A stretch of 64,000 bases of DNA from Nelumbo lutea (Eukaryota > Streptophyta > Magnoliopsida > Proteales > Nelumbonaceae), in contig JAKGHH010000008.1 of the NCBI GenBank assembly GCA_022828595.1, positions 24,296,378-24,360,377 on the forward strand, read 5' to 3'. Within the stretch, counting starts at the first letter, position 1, and the number at the start of each line of letters is the position of its first letter. A program made the translations under genes and the position numbers. Below, in pieces: positions 32,868 to 45,774 of the stretch. Below the pieces are notes generated by a model. It was given only the letters and a program-made list of their open reading frames with translations. It was not told where the DNA came from and searched no databases.

Positions 32868-35800
32868 TTAAGAAATGGAATGCCTTTGTCTTGAGGAGGA
32901 CACGGATGACTTGGTCTCCCCAGGATTCACTGATGTTGGGCTCTGAGAACTCCCAGATGTATCAGAGCTTCTGTTCTCATGATGTCCTCTACCGCCAACC
33001 CACAACTTATCGAAGATCCTCCGTGATCGAGATGGCAACAATGCACCACCTCTATTTTTGCTACTCTTCTTGCTTTTCTTCTCCCCATTTTCCTGGCAAT
33101 CTTCATCATGGATCTTCATGTGATTCATCTGTTTCTTGAGCAATTTGTAGTCCTCTGTGTCTGTCCTATTCCAATCCTCCGTGTTGGTCGTCGATTGTGA
33201 ACTATCACGAGATACATTTTGTGGGGCGCTGTATCCCGCTGAAGCTGCTTTGACCTGCTCAAAGAACAAAACCTGGACAACCACACGGAGTGGGAGACGC
33301 TCATTCTGTGCTGCATGCATGCTTGCTTCCATTGTCAGCTTCTTGACATCCATCAACCCACAAATGCTCTTTTTCTCACCTTTCGTCAAATTGGGATGCT
33401 CCTGAAAACAAAATAAATAATCAGATATTCCATAATTGTAAGAACATTGTCCCTATACTCCCTCGTCTCTGCTCTACGTTTCAGATATTCAGAAACTAAA
33501 ACCATAGGAAAAAAAATAATACCATGGCAGCATCTTTCCCTCAAACCATATTAGTAATTTCCAATATTATATATAGAAAAGCACTGACATTCACCAAATT
33601 CATATTCCTGACAAACTCAAGATAGAAATAAAACTTACCTTCAGGTAGAGGTCAACTGCCTTGTATAACCCATCATGAATTGGTCTAGCTGAATCAGGAA
33701 TTGATTTTGCCAGACTAGTGAAGTTAGAGAGTGAAAGGTTTGGATCAGAAGCAATCTCAGCAAGATACCCATCAATCAGTTTGCCAACTTTCAGCCAAGA
33801 ACCTCGTCTTAAAACAAAATCGTCTTCACCTTTCTCATTTTTCTCGATGTAACCCAAATCCCGAGTACATTGATTTTGCATCAAAAACCGATTCACAATG
33901 TTCTGCACCAGCTCAACATCATAGACAGTAGTGTCAGGAGAACGGGCAGGAATCATCAAATCACCTACTGATGCTTCATCCAAATGTAAACTGATCCTCT
34001 TTACGAGCTCTTCCCTTGCTGCATCACCAGCTCCAACCAAGATGGCAACTTTCAACAGTTTTAGCAGAAAACTACACAAACAGCCAACACCCTTATCAGA
34101 AGGCAGCAACCAAATGATTGTTTCCACTAAAGACCTATACCTTCGGGTATAGTCATCAGAAACCAGGGCATCAATGGAATCAGGCAACCATCTGATGGCA
34201 TAAACCTTGAGAGCCTCCCCTATCACATCTCCAGACATTCTTCCCTTCGATTTTATAGCATCCATCACCCGCTTGTACAGATCAATATCTAGCTCACATA
34301 TATCTTCAATCCACCAGTCTTTGGGAACAGATTGTATTTTCTGCTGTAATCTGGTCCCATGCTCAGTAATCTCTCCCACTGCTAATTTTCGGTTATAGGT
34401 ATATGACCAGTTGACACTGGAGGGGTCTACAGATGTCTTGGAAGCAATGGAATCTATACATCTACCTACAACTTTCAGCTCTTCGGCCCATGGTAGAAGA
34501 GACTTTGTTGTCTGGAGGACAATAATAGAATCTTTCCAACTGCGGAAGACACTGGAATTTAGAAAAACTTCAATTTTAAAAATTAAATTCCCACGATCAG
34601 CATCCTCTGTCATCTCAAGATACTCCGCTGCACATCGAGCAGCAACAACATTGTAAGCATTGAGGGTTACTATCATTCCATAGCAGAATTTTGCACAAAT
34701 CTCAAAGGCTTTTGGTCCGCCTGGAAAATCAACAATGTGAACTTCATCAGTGTTCTCCTCGTTGGCTTTCAGTACCAGCTTTTGCAAGCGATTGCTCTTG
34801 GACAATAGAGGAAACTGCATACAGGGATTATTCTTCAAGAGTCAGCTATAAAATGAATGCCATTTGGTTGTGAAATTGACCAAAAAAGGAGAGAGAATCA
34901 TTAACAAAATTTGCACGACATTCCTTTCTGGAATGCATTTACAAATGTTCAATTAAGTGGTGCACACATGGTTCTGTGTATCGGCACTTTCAAACCACGT
35001 GCCTTTTATTTTTCTTTTAGTTTATTTTTTCAAATTTCAGTTTTAAGACTGCTTTGATATATATTATTTAATAATAAAAAGGTTCCCAAAAACATCTGCA
35101 AACAGGTGTCTTGGCCAACTACTTCGAACCTTGGGTGCACATTAGGTAGTATCTTTGTTCATAATGCACGAAATGTAGCTGGCAAATGAGAAAACCTAAG
35201 AAGCTGTATTTTTTGTATGCATTCAATATTTGAGTGCATATTGCTTGTCATTTTTTTGCAGTGATTCGAATCTACTTGAAACAAAATGTTTTACCAACAC
35301 CTAACTAGCTTTCTTTTGGAGGAAAATAATACTAATTTTACAGAAATTATCAGATTCTTGCTTCACTATACCAAATTCCTACATTTCCATGCGAGAAAGA
35401 TTTTATCTGCAGAGGTGTCACCTCAATTTCCTGACAATCTTGTTGAGCTTCCAGAAGTTATATTGGAAGACAACTAACAGCTCTAATTACATAGATCAAC
35501 TTCTTTCCATGAGAATAAATAGAAGAAATCTTACCTTATGGAGATAAAACTTTATATCCCCAACATTTATAACAATGTCGGTTGTCAGCTCAGATGCTAC
35601 ATATCTGCATGAATGTTTTAACCATGTCAGGTAAAGGAGGCATTGCAATAGATAGCTGGGAAGAAGATTCGTGAGTAAAAATAGCATAGGAAATACTTAA
35701 AAATTGCAAGCTGCAAAAGGAAACAAAAGAAATTTTGATTACTAAAATCTATGTACTTTCAAGTAGACATTCTAGTTGCCTGTCTAATTAAAAAAGTCCA

Positions 35801-38800
35801 GATCTCTAGCTGAAATGTCAGAACAATCTATTATTTCCATAATTATAACAAAAAAGAAACTAGCAATTTATTCAGGCCATGTAACAAGACCATTTTCAGA
35901 AATGTGTGCATGTCAAATTATTTCACAATCACACCACAAACATGTGCAAACACTTTTTATATTAAGGATGATGTCTATTTTATGTGCATATTTGAACTTC
36001 CATTTAGACAAATCAGGTTCTATCATGCATATTCAGTTCTCATCAATTCCAATCGAAGGGTTGCATGAACCATTACAATACATCACGTATTCACGTAAAG
36101 ATGAAAGCATACTATATCTGCATTCCATTTTTTGTTGAGGAACATGAGTTTGAAATACGCATCTAGCTGGTGAAAATACATGTTTCAGGCACACGATAAA
36201 CGGTGAGCTTCATTCAGCTAGGAGATACGTTCTAAAGGGAAAAACAACATCTGACACATATAAAAATTTGAGAAAACTTTTGTTTTATTCAAAACATCAA
36301 TCAAAAACCCTTTTACCTGCATTTAATTTGTGTAGGTGGAGGGTATAAAAACATTCCTTGAATTTTCAATTTCTCAAGGTCCTTTTGAAATTATAACATT
36401 CTTTTTAATGAATTCCTAAAATGCATAGTAATAGCATAAAACTTGCAAGCTGCTCCTAGCACTAGATATGGTTGTATCTAGGAAAGCTACGTGCTCTAAG
36501 AGACCAGGAAATTCATGGTGTTGATTATACACATTTCATACCATGACCCACTTTACCTTCTTATGTTTGCTTACTATGCAAAAAATAAAATAATCAACGT
36601 TTTTCTCCTTTGAACCAGCATTCCTTCTCTTGGGGGAGGGGGTAATGAATATAGATAGACACCAAACAGGTACCAGTAGCAAGAAGCCATTGTGACCAGA
36701 AAGGTATTTTCATTGGTAATGTTTTCCATGAAGATTTGGATACCTAATCTCAGCTGATACACAGGTTGAAGAGAGAGCAGTTCCTTCAGAGACATAAATC
36801 ATGATAAAAATTTCAAACTTTCAATGGATCATAATATTGCAATACCTCATACGTAAGATATATATTTAACATTAATGGTGGCAATATCAGGGCACATGAA
36901 TGAGAAAGGCATAATGGTATCAGAAACCCCGTAAATATATCACTAAGAGCATAAATTTCATCCTGGAATTACAAGATACCATGACAACAACTTAACACTT
37001 GGACACATATCGATTCTTCATCTTCTTATTCAATATGTGTGACAGACATATTCAAAACCCTATTGCTTTTGTACCAGCCGTTTCTATAACCAGATAATTC
37101 CTTTACTATACAACATCATCATTTAAGGTCATTGGCATGTACATGCAGTAAGTCAATACTTACCTGGCATCTAGTAGGCCAAGGACATTTTAGAATTTTC
37201 ATCTATTCCTAATAATTCTTCCCATCATTAATAGAAATTCCAATGGCACATTTTGGAGAAGCAAAACATAATTGCATGAAGGTGAATGCAGATAGTGAAA
37301 AAAAAAATTAAACCATCAGATTTTGGCAACTGTGAAGGAACTTGGAATTTTTGTAACACCATCTTAAAGAAATATGAAGTAGAGTAATAGCCTAAGAAGC
37401 TATATGGTAAAAGACTGGAGCCCTAAAAAATCAGTAAATATTTATGGATTCTTAAGGGACATCCCCATTTCTCCTTAATTATTTGACATAAACGAACCCA
37501 TTTGCACAACGAATGTGCTTTTCCCTATAGAACAACACCCCAGTAACAACCAAAAAAAACAGACCTTTCTCCACAGGAATATAATGTTAGAAATAAAAGA
37601 ATATAGACTATTTCAATACTTTTCCTTTTTTTTACAGACTTGTCTTTGAGTCCTTGTTTTTTCCATCTTGCCAAGTCAGATTCCTGGATACTGGATCCTG
37701 ATTCCCATGTAGCAACTGCCACTATGCATGGATATCAAGTATGTTCACTGTCTTACACTTACTGAAATAACACCAAAAACCTTCTCCACAGTAGTATGAT
37801 GGTATCACTTAGCATATGGCCATGTACAGACCCTACAGGGACTTCTTTTTTATTAACTCAATCTAACTTTAAACATGGTTCAGCGCACAAACAAACTCCA
37901 GATATAGTCCCAGAAGTAAACCATTTTTATACGATTAAATTGCAACAAGGGAAAGGAACTTCAACATTTTTTTACACCTTGGGTGGAAAGCTGAAGTTGG
38001 AATCAAACCCAATCAGAAGGCAGACTTTCAGCCAAAACTCAGAATACCGGTACCTCTTAAAATGTGTGGATTAAATGCCATCAACCCCCAACCCCCATTT
38101 CCCCCACATAGCATTATGTCACCATGGCCACCAACCCACCAATCAAGACAGTTCACACGGTGGACCACAACTAGAATGGGTCAAGTACCAACGTACCATT
38201 TGTTAACATGTTTGTTCCTCCAGCCATCCAAAGTTTTGGATCTACAATCTATGGTTACTGAAATGCCAAACACCAACAAGGAGGGACTCACAATAGTAAC
38301 TCCATCTGTAAAGAGTTTTTCTTCTCTAAAACCCGGAAAAGAAACAGAAAATATAACTAGGAATATTCAAAGGGGAGTCCAAAAAAAATGTAGCCACTGA
38401 TTAAAAAGTAAAACATTAGTTTGAGTATATCCACATCCCATTGAACTCAAAATGGTAAAAATGGAAGAAAAGCATAGAAGTAACTGTAGCAATTATCTTA
38501 CAAGAATAGATAACGAGAATCTAGGTTCCAGGAAAGTTTTAAGGAGAACAAAGTAAACGAATGAAGATACCAGGTTCGAATCAAAACTACAAGTAAAAGA
38601 TAGCATAAAAAGCAGGACAGAAATCGACCCAACAATTAAAGAGGAATATACAGACTACAATGTGGAAGAAACGGAAGCCAAAACAAAACAGAGAAGGAGA
38701 AAGAAAGAGAGGAAAAGGAAAACAGAAAAACAAATCAGAACAAACAAACAAGCTACGACATATAATCTCATATAGACAGAGATGACAAATATAAGGAGAA

Positions 38801-38925
38801 CAGAGAGACAAACAAAGCAACTGAGAGAAAACCAGAAGAAAGAAAAGAAATACAAACCCTGACCTGATACAATTGCCATCCGCCTGAAATGCATCCGGCT
38901 TCGATCCCAACTTCATAAACTTCAT
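32868..38925 (-). CDS. NPY-like: NPY-type NPH3/BTB-POZ domain protein, four coding exons
   Basis: Exons: 38925-38864, 35604-35535, 34814-33639, 33401-32868, with GT/AG at every junction; 613 aa. It starts MKFMKLGSKPDAFQ, the typical start of NPY-type NPH3 proteins. The BTB/POZ domain covers about residues 22-130 (DIVINVGDIKFYLHK, FPLLSKSNRLQKL, FCYGMIVTLNAYNV, AAEYLEMTED). The NPH3 domain starts near residue 205 (DWWIEDICELDIDLYKRVM) and ends in the conserved CGLMDVKKLTMEASMHAAQNERLPLR block. The tail is basic and serine-rich and ends RHSIS. Members act at the plasma membrane with AGC kinases and PIN auxin carriers in organ formation; BTB domains can bind CUL3. All domains and splice sites are intact and the length is normal for the family. 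The NPY subfamily is judged by sequence resemblance; the exact paralogue is open. Confidence 0.93.
34815..35534 (-). other. NPY-like gene intron 2
   Basis: 720-bp intron with donor GTAAGA after LYLHK-type codons at 35535 and acceptor TGCAG before 34814. Nothing else recognised in it. Confidence 0.9.
35605..38863 (-). other. NPY-like gene intron 1
   Basis: A 3.26-kb intron follows a 62-nt first coding exon; donor GTCAGG at 38863, acceptor CTGCAG at 35605. It splits the arginine codon before YVASEL. The interior is AT-rich with short frames. I recognise no nested gene. A minus-strand frame at 38587-38863 is only read-through of exon 1 into the intron. Confidence 0.88.
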
Positions 38926-39750
38926 CTCCCCAATACTCAGAGCACAAAACCCAGAAAAAGAAACACCAAAACAACCAAAAAAAACAGCCCGGAAAACCGC
39001 TTTCGAACACTAAAAGGAACTCTTTCTTCACTCGCAAACAACCTCTCAGACTTTCAAAAATCCACCAGACCCAACAAAATCCAGGAACCCACTCTCGCGT
39101 TCTTCCCGAAACCCAACACCAATACACACCACTCTATTGCGCCGTCCTTTGCCGCCCCTCTTTAATTCTCCGTAGAAAGAGATAAAACCGCCTGACCATC
39201 CCCCAAACACAAAAAAAAAAAACCCACTTCGACCCCTCAGAAACGCGGTTTCACGCGGCAAAACCGCTACTACCAGACTGAAGCATTTGTATTAAAGAGA
39301 CCCAGTGCTTGTGGGGCTATTTCCGAATCAAACAACGCTCAATCCCTGCCGTCCGCCTTGGTTTCCGAACCATTTCCACATCGACGATGACGACGAAATG
39401 TGTGTTCGATAATTCTCCCTCCCCCTTCAATTGTCGCCGCCTTTGTATTAAATCACGCTGATCCACGAAGATTTCATGGAGTAAATCTCGAGATCGTTCC
39501 TTTCCTCTCTCTGTGATCTCTCTGTATCGCCTCAGACCCTCTCTCTCTCCCCCTCTCTGAGATTTGCAGGAAAAAGCAAAAGAAACAGAGAGTGTTTTTG
39601 TGTGTGTATGCATCACTGTATAGGGAGTAGGGGACTGTGTACAGAGCCCTCAGAGCCTTTATGGAGCTTTATGCCGTTAAAGCACGCCACCCTTTTTCTG
39701 ACCAAAATACCCTTGTCTGTTATATTTAATTCCCCAGCCTACTCCTTCCC
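38926..39750 (-). promoter_or_regulatory. Leader and probable promoter of the NPY-like gene
   Basis: Upstream of the start codon the minus strand has a long GA-rich leader (purine runs at 39490-39560). CCTATACAG lies near 39617-39625, about where a TATA box would precede such a leader. Another candidate, AAATATAAC, lies near 39719-39727. A small upstream open frame (39616-39317) lies in the leader. The transcription start cannot be fixed from sequence. Confidence 0.4.
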
Positions 39751-41100
39751 CCCTAACGCGGGCCCATGAAAAGATGATCCTAGCCCTCCAATTCGGTCCG
39801 ATCAATGAATGGTTCAGATTGGTCAGTGGTGTGGTGTGATTGAGACCACACTATCAATTGTTCTTTGGATTTTCTTGGATGCTTTTTGTGGTAGACATAA
39901 GACAGTGGATCATCCAACCAGATGGCTCACGTGCAAGGCTATGGGACCCATTGTTTCAAATGGTCTCTCCCAGGAAAACAAGGACTGGTCGAAGGTCAAA
40001 CTCAACATGGGGTCCAGTTGAATGTGAGAAATCAGGGGCATGTGGGTGGGACACATGGGCCCACAGGACCCACCTCGTACATATACCAGTGCCCAAAGTC
40101 AACCTGATCTGATGACCATGACCACCAGATCTCTGATCTCTCACATTCAAAGGAAAATTATAATATTATTAAAATAGATAATTAATATCCAGATCCAGGG
40201 ATCACAAGCTCACAGTAGTCTCCCTCCCATAGTTTCTTGAATGGGTATGTCAGTCTGACAGCCCAGGTGGGAATTTTGGCCGTTGAAAATGGGTCGGGGT
40301 CGGACAGGGAAAACCCACATGGGTTTGGGTCCCCAGATGACCCACTTATTGGATTCGTTGATCAAGTTTCAAGCAGTTAGAACTTAGAAAGGATGCTCAT
40401 GTACACTGATTTTGACCTTGACTTCCACAGATTGGATCAAGGTGGATGAAAAACCCAGATCCGAAAGAGATCATTGGATTCATATACTGGTCCAAATGTC
40501 CAGATTAATTGAATTGGGTTGGGTGGATCAAATCCAAACTATTGACAATGACCCTAAGGCCAATCTCTCTCCATTGAACTTCATCCAAGAGGGAAGGTGC
40601 AATGGATGCATGGAGCCCGTAACTAATAATGGAAAGGACCTGCCTACTTCACCACACTAATTAATTATCTTCTAAATATCTAAAAAATATCAAACTAGTA
40701 ATTGAAAATCTATATGTTAGTTCTATATTTAATGTTTAAATAGTTTCATTAATAAGTGAATATTAATAGGTTAGTATTTTTATTTTTTTATAGCAGAAAA
40801 AGAAGCATTAGACATTAGAGATTCACCAGGTCCCATACTATGACCTCCCTTGGCTAGCCGTAGCCAATCAGCAATAGGAAATGGATTACTTAATCTATCA
40901 TCAAAAGTAATAGGAAAAAAAAAACAAGGGTGAATGCTTGGGGGTGGTATACTTTAACTCATTAATGAGGGTTGACTGTGAAAGTAAAATTACTAAATTG
41001 TCCATTTGAGTTTTTATGATTGATATCAATAAATATAAAAATGATGAAAAAATAGCCATTGTAAATCGTTCTCAAAGTGTTGATGAAACATTCAATTCTC
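39751..41100. other. Intergenic, nothing recognised
   Basis: Several short overlapping plus-strand frames near 39809-40112 have no family resemblance. No repeat ends were found. Confidence 0.45.
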
Positions 41101-41105
41101 GATAG

Positions 41106-41520
41106 GGGTGGCCACAAGTCAAGTTTTTTATAAGATATTCGAGTTTGGCTCGTGAAAATTTTGATTCGAATTGAGCTTGAATTGCTTTTGCCTAATATAT
41201 AGGCTCATTTGCTAGTCGAGCTGAGCTCAAACCCAATAAAATTTAACTCGTGAGGCTCGTATGTCTAATCAAGCTTTTACATATATATATATATATATAT
41301 ATAACTAATTCTTATAATTTTTAATTTTTATATGTATATTTTTTTATTTTTATAAAAATGTTTGGCTCATAGTTGTGCTTGAGCTGAACCAAGCTCAAAT
41401 TTATGAGCTTTTGACTCAAGCTAAATTCGAGCTCAGGTATCTAACTCGAATCGAGCATGAGCTCGAGCCTGATGGTTTATTGGCGAGCCAAGCTTGAATA
41501 ACTAGATACTTTCGAGATGT
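41106..41520. repeat. Dispersed repeat rich in GAGCTCGAG/GGCTCG words
   Basis: Starts GGGGTGGCCACAAGTC and contains many copies of GAGCTC, CTCGAG, GGCTCGT and AAGCTTG-like words on both strands, a common type of plant intergenic repeat. A TA microsatellite (about 41279-41303) interrupts it. A related stretch lies at 56336-56910. Confidence 0.55.
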
Positions 41521-42867
41521 TCTCAAGATGAAATTTGTTGAAAGAAGTTAAGAGAAACATATGACAGTTAGGATTTTAGAAAAAAGAAACTAAGTTAAAA
41601 GGGCAAATTAGTTTCATAAAATAGTTTAGGGTTTGAAAAATATTTAAAAGAATATTCTATAAAATTAATTAATAAAATGCTTATCATGTCTATGGGGTCT
41701 TTGTTTCAAAACAAGTGTGAGAGCTAAGTGTCACTATCCTTAAGTACAGAGTGGCTGTCGAAAACCTAAACAAGAATTTAAAAATAACAGTTTTTTCTTT
41801 GCTAGAAAAGAAAATTAATAATTTAAATACTAATAATTAAGCTATAAAATTAATTAATTTGTTCGAAGATTTTAATGCCTCTGTCCACTAGAGTTAGGAC
41901 AGCATAATTAATGTGAAATTGTATATTGAGTGGATTTTCAACTAACTTTTTATGAATTTCTTATTTTAATTGATCAGACTCAACAGGACATATTTTCCAA
42001 GGTCTTAGTCATGAGGACGTCTCGACAAGTGTAAACGGTCATTTATGAATGTTAAGACTCCAAAATCCTTTCTCAGTCTAACAGCTAACAGGGACAGATT
42101 GATTACAACTTATCAACCAGTGTAAAGTTACTTTGATTATAAAATATAAATTTACATGTTAAGGAACATGAAAAAATTGATGCATAGGGTATAAAAGGGA
42201 ACTATTTGGTGGTCATATGCCATAAAAATAGTGCTGATGTGGCAATCAAAATAGGTTCATGGTGCATATTCAGCTATTACTCTAATGCCACCTGGCAAAA
42301 TTTCAACCAGTAGCTCTTTTTATGCAATGAGAGTCAATTTTTCTAGCCTTGCTTCCCAAGTCAACTCAACAAAGCTATGGCTTGTTATTTCATCAATCTT
42401 TGGTTGCCATTCTACCCTACCAAGCTTTCTTTTTTTAACTCAGCATTGCTTAGTTTAAAAGGATACACCTGAAACAGTCTTTTTTCTAGTCCTACTATGT
42501 ATGATTTTGTTTTTTAAAACAAAAATAATTGTCAAATAAGAAAAATATGTCTATTGAGCTCCTATTATGGTGGGACAAAATTTTTACACACCCAAAAGTC
42601 AAAATTAAATCAATCATCTTTAAGATTGTCGAATGCAGTTAGCTTATTATTACTCATTGAGAGTGGGTAAATTTCTAATTTCAGCTAAGGTTCAAAATAT
42701 CGATACATCATAATACCGCATAAGGTGTGAATTGATATACTTTGTATCACATAGATACACACTTCTTTTTTATTTTTTATTTTTTTAAATATGACGGAGG
42801 GTATGTTTAATATAACATATAAAACAAGGGGTTTGGGGAATTATCCTTAAAAAAGGTGCTGATATAA
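41521..42867. other. Intergenic, nothing recognised
   Basis: AT-rich DNA without frames, terminal repeats or RNA structures that I can support. Confidence 0.45.
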
Positions 42868-43279
42868 AGAGTGTCAATGGACTGGTTTTGGATTGGACCC
42901 TGTCCAGTCCAAAATCAATTTAGACAGATTGGACAGACCAACAAGATATATTGGATTGGATTAATCCGGTCCAAAGTATTTATTAGATTGGATTGGACCT
43001 AATCAATCCGTAATAAATTTATATTGGATTGAGTTGGATTAAGCCAATATCTGGTCTATTGATATAAGATAATAATATATGTGTCAATGAACTAGGTTTG
43101 GGTTGAAACCAATCTAAATCAAAATAAATTTGAACAGATTGAATAGTTCAAACATTAAACTGGACCAATCCAAATTGGTCCAAAACATTCATTGAATTGA
43201 ATTGGATCTGACCCATTTATAATAGACTCACATTATACTGGATCTGATTGAATCAAATTCAGTCCAATTGACACCTCTA
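42868..43279. mobile_element. GGGTGTCAAT-family element
   Basis: Starts AGAGTGTCAATGGACTGG and ends CCAGTCCAATTGACACCTCT-like, inverted. A second GTGTCAATGAACTAGG start near 43080 marks a second half. Same family as 20065-20403. Confidence 0.65.
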
Positions 43280-43878
43280 GTCGATATGATACCATATATA
43301 TCGGATAGAGGGCATATCATGTCAAAATTTTGAACTTGAATATACGGGTTAGATTTTCCAAGGAGAATGTGAATGCATAGAATATTTTTATTTTGTAAAA
43401 CAATTTAATACTATTGGCAAATACCCCCACCCCTTTTTCTTGTTTATGCATGAAAACTGAACAGTCTACCTAAGAGTTTCGTCTGTTTAGACCCATGATA
43501 TGCTACAAACAACATGTGTACAACGGTCTATGCACTTCAATCAATTATTAATCCGCACAGTTACCAGATATGGGTTGCTTGTGTATTTTCCTTATTGGCC
43601 TTTGCAGCCTACTGTACCCGTCTTATTTGCAACAGTGTCAACTCATCTGGATATGATTCTATTTGAAGGGACCAGATAGGGCAGAAGCAAAATCATACAC
43701 AGCGAACTGCGAGAATATGACAACATTTCATACACATGGGGTCGATGTGGGACCTACATCTTGTGTATAAAGAACACTGATGTCTTCAACGCGCAATCTA
43801 CTATGTAAGATTTTGTCTCCAACCGATATGGATTCGTATATAAATGATCTTATTATTATAGCAATGTTATTGCCATCA
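43280..43878. other. Intergenic, nothing recognised
   Basis: No gene or repeat boundary seen. Confidence 0.4.
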
Positions 43879-44106
43879 AGGTTTTTAAAACCGGATAGAC
43901 AGGGGACGTTCTGGTCTGGTTACTGGGTCAAATGGTTTGATCGTCTGGTCTGAATAGATGGTTTATTTTGACAAAATAAAAATAAAAATTTTAAAAACTC
44001 AAAAATTTGCCAAAAATTATTCCTGGGTCGAATGGTTTGACAGTTTAACTGCTCGAATCAATGGTTTACTGACTTCTGGTCTAGTCCGATCTGGTTTTGA
44101 AAACAT
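43879..44106. repeat. Dispersed repeat with GTTTT-AAAAC ends
   Basis: Starts GGTTTTTAAAACCGG and ends CTGGTTTTGAAAAC; inside are two GGGTCAAATGGTTTGA / GGTCGAATGGTTTGA words. Same family as 17975-18238 and 52018-52342. Confidence 0.6.
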
Positions 44107-44311
44107 TGATTGTCATTTATAAACAGTGTCTATGCTTGATGAATGGAAAATAGGAAATGTAAGACAAAAAAAAGCTAAGAGAAGAATGAATGTAGAGAAA
44201 AATTACCATTTAGACAAACATATTTGCGGAAATTATATTCTTAATTTCTTACACGGTTTTGGCATCATGACATGTGGTAATTAACATGCTTATCATCTCA
44301 CCTTTTCCTTA

Positions 44312-45270
44312 GGCTCCGTTTAGTTTGTGGGAAGATTTGGGTGGAATGGAAAAGATGGGATGGAATGGGATGGGAAAGTGTAAAAATTTACACTTCCATT
44401 ATTTGGTTTTATATATGGGAAAATAATGGAAAAAGCATTGTGACGAGCTACTTCTTCCATGACTGCAGTGGCGATCAGAGAGAAGGAAAATGAGGAAATC
44501 ATAAACAATGGATGATCAGAGAAACTAGTCAAAACCAGTGAAATGGTTACTGGAGATGGTAGGAATGATGGAGTATAGCCGTTGTGGGGTGCTCTGTTTC
44601 ACCAAGAGGAAGACGAACAATAGTTTGTTGACGGAAAGCGAAGATGATGAACAGTGCCGCTGGTCACCATTAGAAAGCAAACAATGTTGCTAGAGATAGT
44701 AGTTTGCTAGCGGAAAGAGAAGACAATGAACGAAGAGGTACTAGAGGGTGATCTTGATCACTGCCGCTGGTATTTCCTATGTTCGTTGTTGAGAAGACGA
44801 TGAACAGTGCTTTTTTTTTTGTGAAAAACAAAAGACAGAAGAAGAAGAAAGAGAAGAAAGAGAAGAAGAGAGGAGAGAGGGAGGAAGGGAGTGGCTAAGA
44901 GGGGGTGTCGCCACCGCTGCAATGTTTCTGGGTTCGAACGGGAAGGGGAGATAGCAAATCACCGCTGCCCCTTGCACTGGTTTTCTTGCCACTGCCACCA
45001 CATTTGCCACTCGCACAGATTGCCGATGGTAATGGGGAAGGCACTGGTCCTTTCCCTCTGTTCGGCGTCACTAGTTCTTGTAACAGTGGTTTCTCAAATT
45101 TTTTCCACTATGGTAGAACGGTTTTGGTGCGACCCCAAATCCACGATTTTGGGATATAACATCCCACATTTTTCTCATCCCATCCCTCTATTTCCCTCAA
45201 AACAAATGAGAAAAAAAAAATTTTGAATATTTCATTTTTCTCATCCCCATCCCACAAACCAGATGGAGCC
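44312..45270. mobile_element. 959-bp TIR element, PIF/Harbinger-like, non-coding
   Basis: The left end GGCTCCGTTTAGTTTGTGGG and the right end, inverted, GGCTCCATCTGGTTTGTGGG form terminal repeats, flanked by TTA at 44309-44311 and 45271-45273. The interior holds GAAGAA-rich purine runs near 44836-44890 and short frames on both strands without recognisable product. It is larger than the other MITEs in the window. Confidence 0.75.
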
Positions 45271-45774
45271 TTAGGTTGCTTTCCGTATTTCCATTCGATC
45301 CTTGATAAAATTAACTCATTGTTTATTGCTTGTATCATCATCTTTTAAACCTTGTCCCAACTATATGGTATTGGTTATATAAATCCTGTTTGACTTTGTT
45401 CACTCTTGCATTAATTGTTAAATTATTAATGTCTAAGGCTATGTTTGGTTAAATTTCTACTTTTATACTTTTAATAGTATGAAAGTATAAAATACATAAA
45501 CAATTTTTACTTTGGTATTTTTGTTGTGAAAATGGTTTGAGTAAAAAATTTGCAAAGTAGACTTTAGAAAATAAAAAAAATCATTTTCCATTAGGCAAAA
45601 GCACACTATCAGTCATGTGATTCATTTGATCTTACACGTATAAATGCCACATTACCCATGATTAGTAAACATTCCATTATACTAATATTATAGCTATAAC
45701 ACCCCAATTCATGACTGATTTTGTATAGGTGGAATGCTATCTATAGTATTACAGTAAACAAGCAATAAACATTC

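Noticed and set aside
38587..38863. Hydrophobic minus-strand frame continuing from the first NPY-like exon
   Set aside because: It is read-through past the GTCAGG donor into intron 1; the homologous protein continues in the exon at 35604.
39317..39616. 99-codon minus-strand frame upstream of the NPY-like gene
   Set aside because: Lies in the GA-rich leader; low-complexity Arg/Glu product. Mentioned only as a possible upstream frame.
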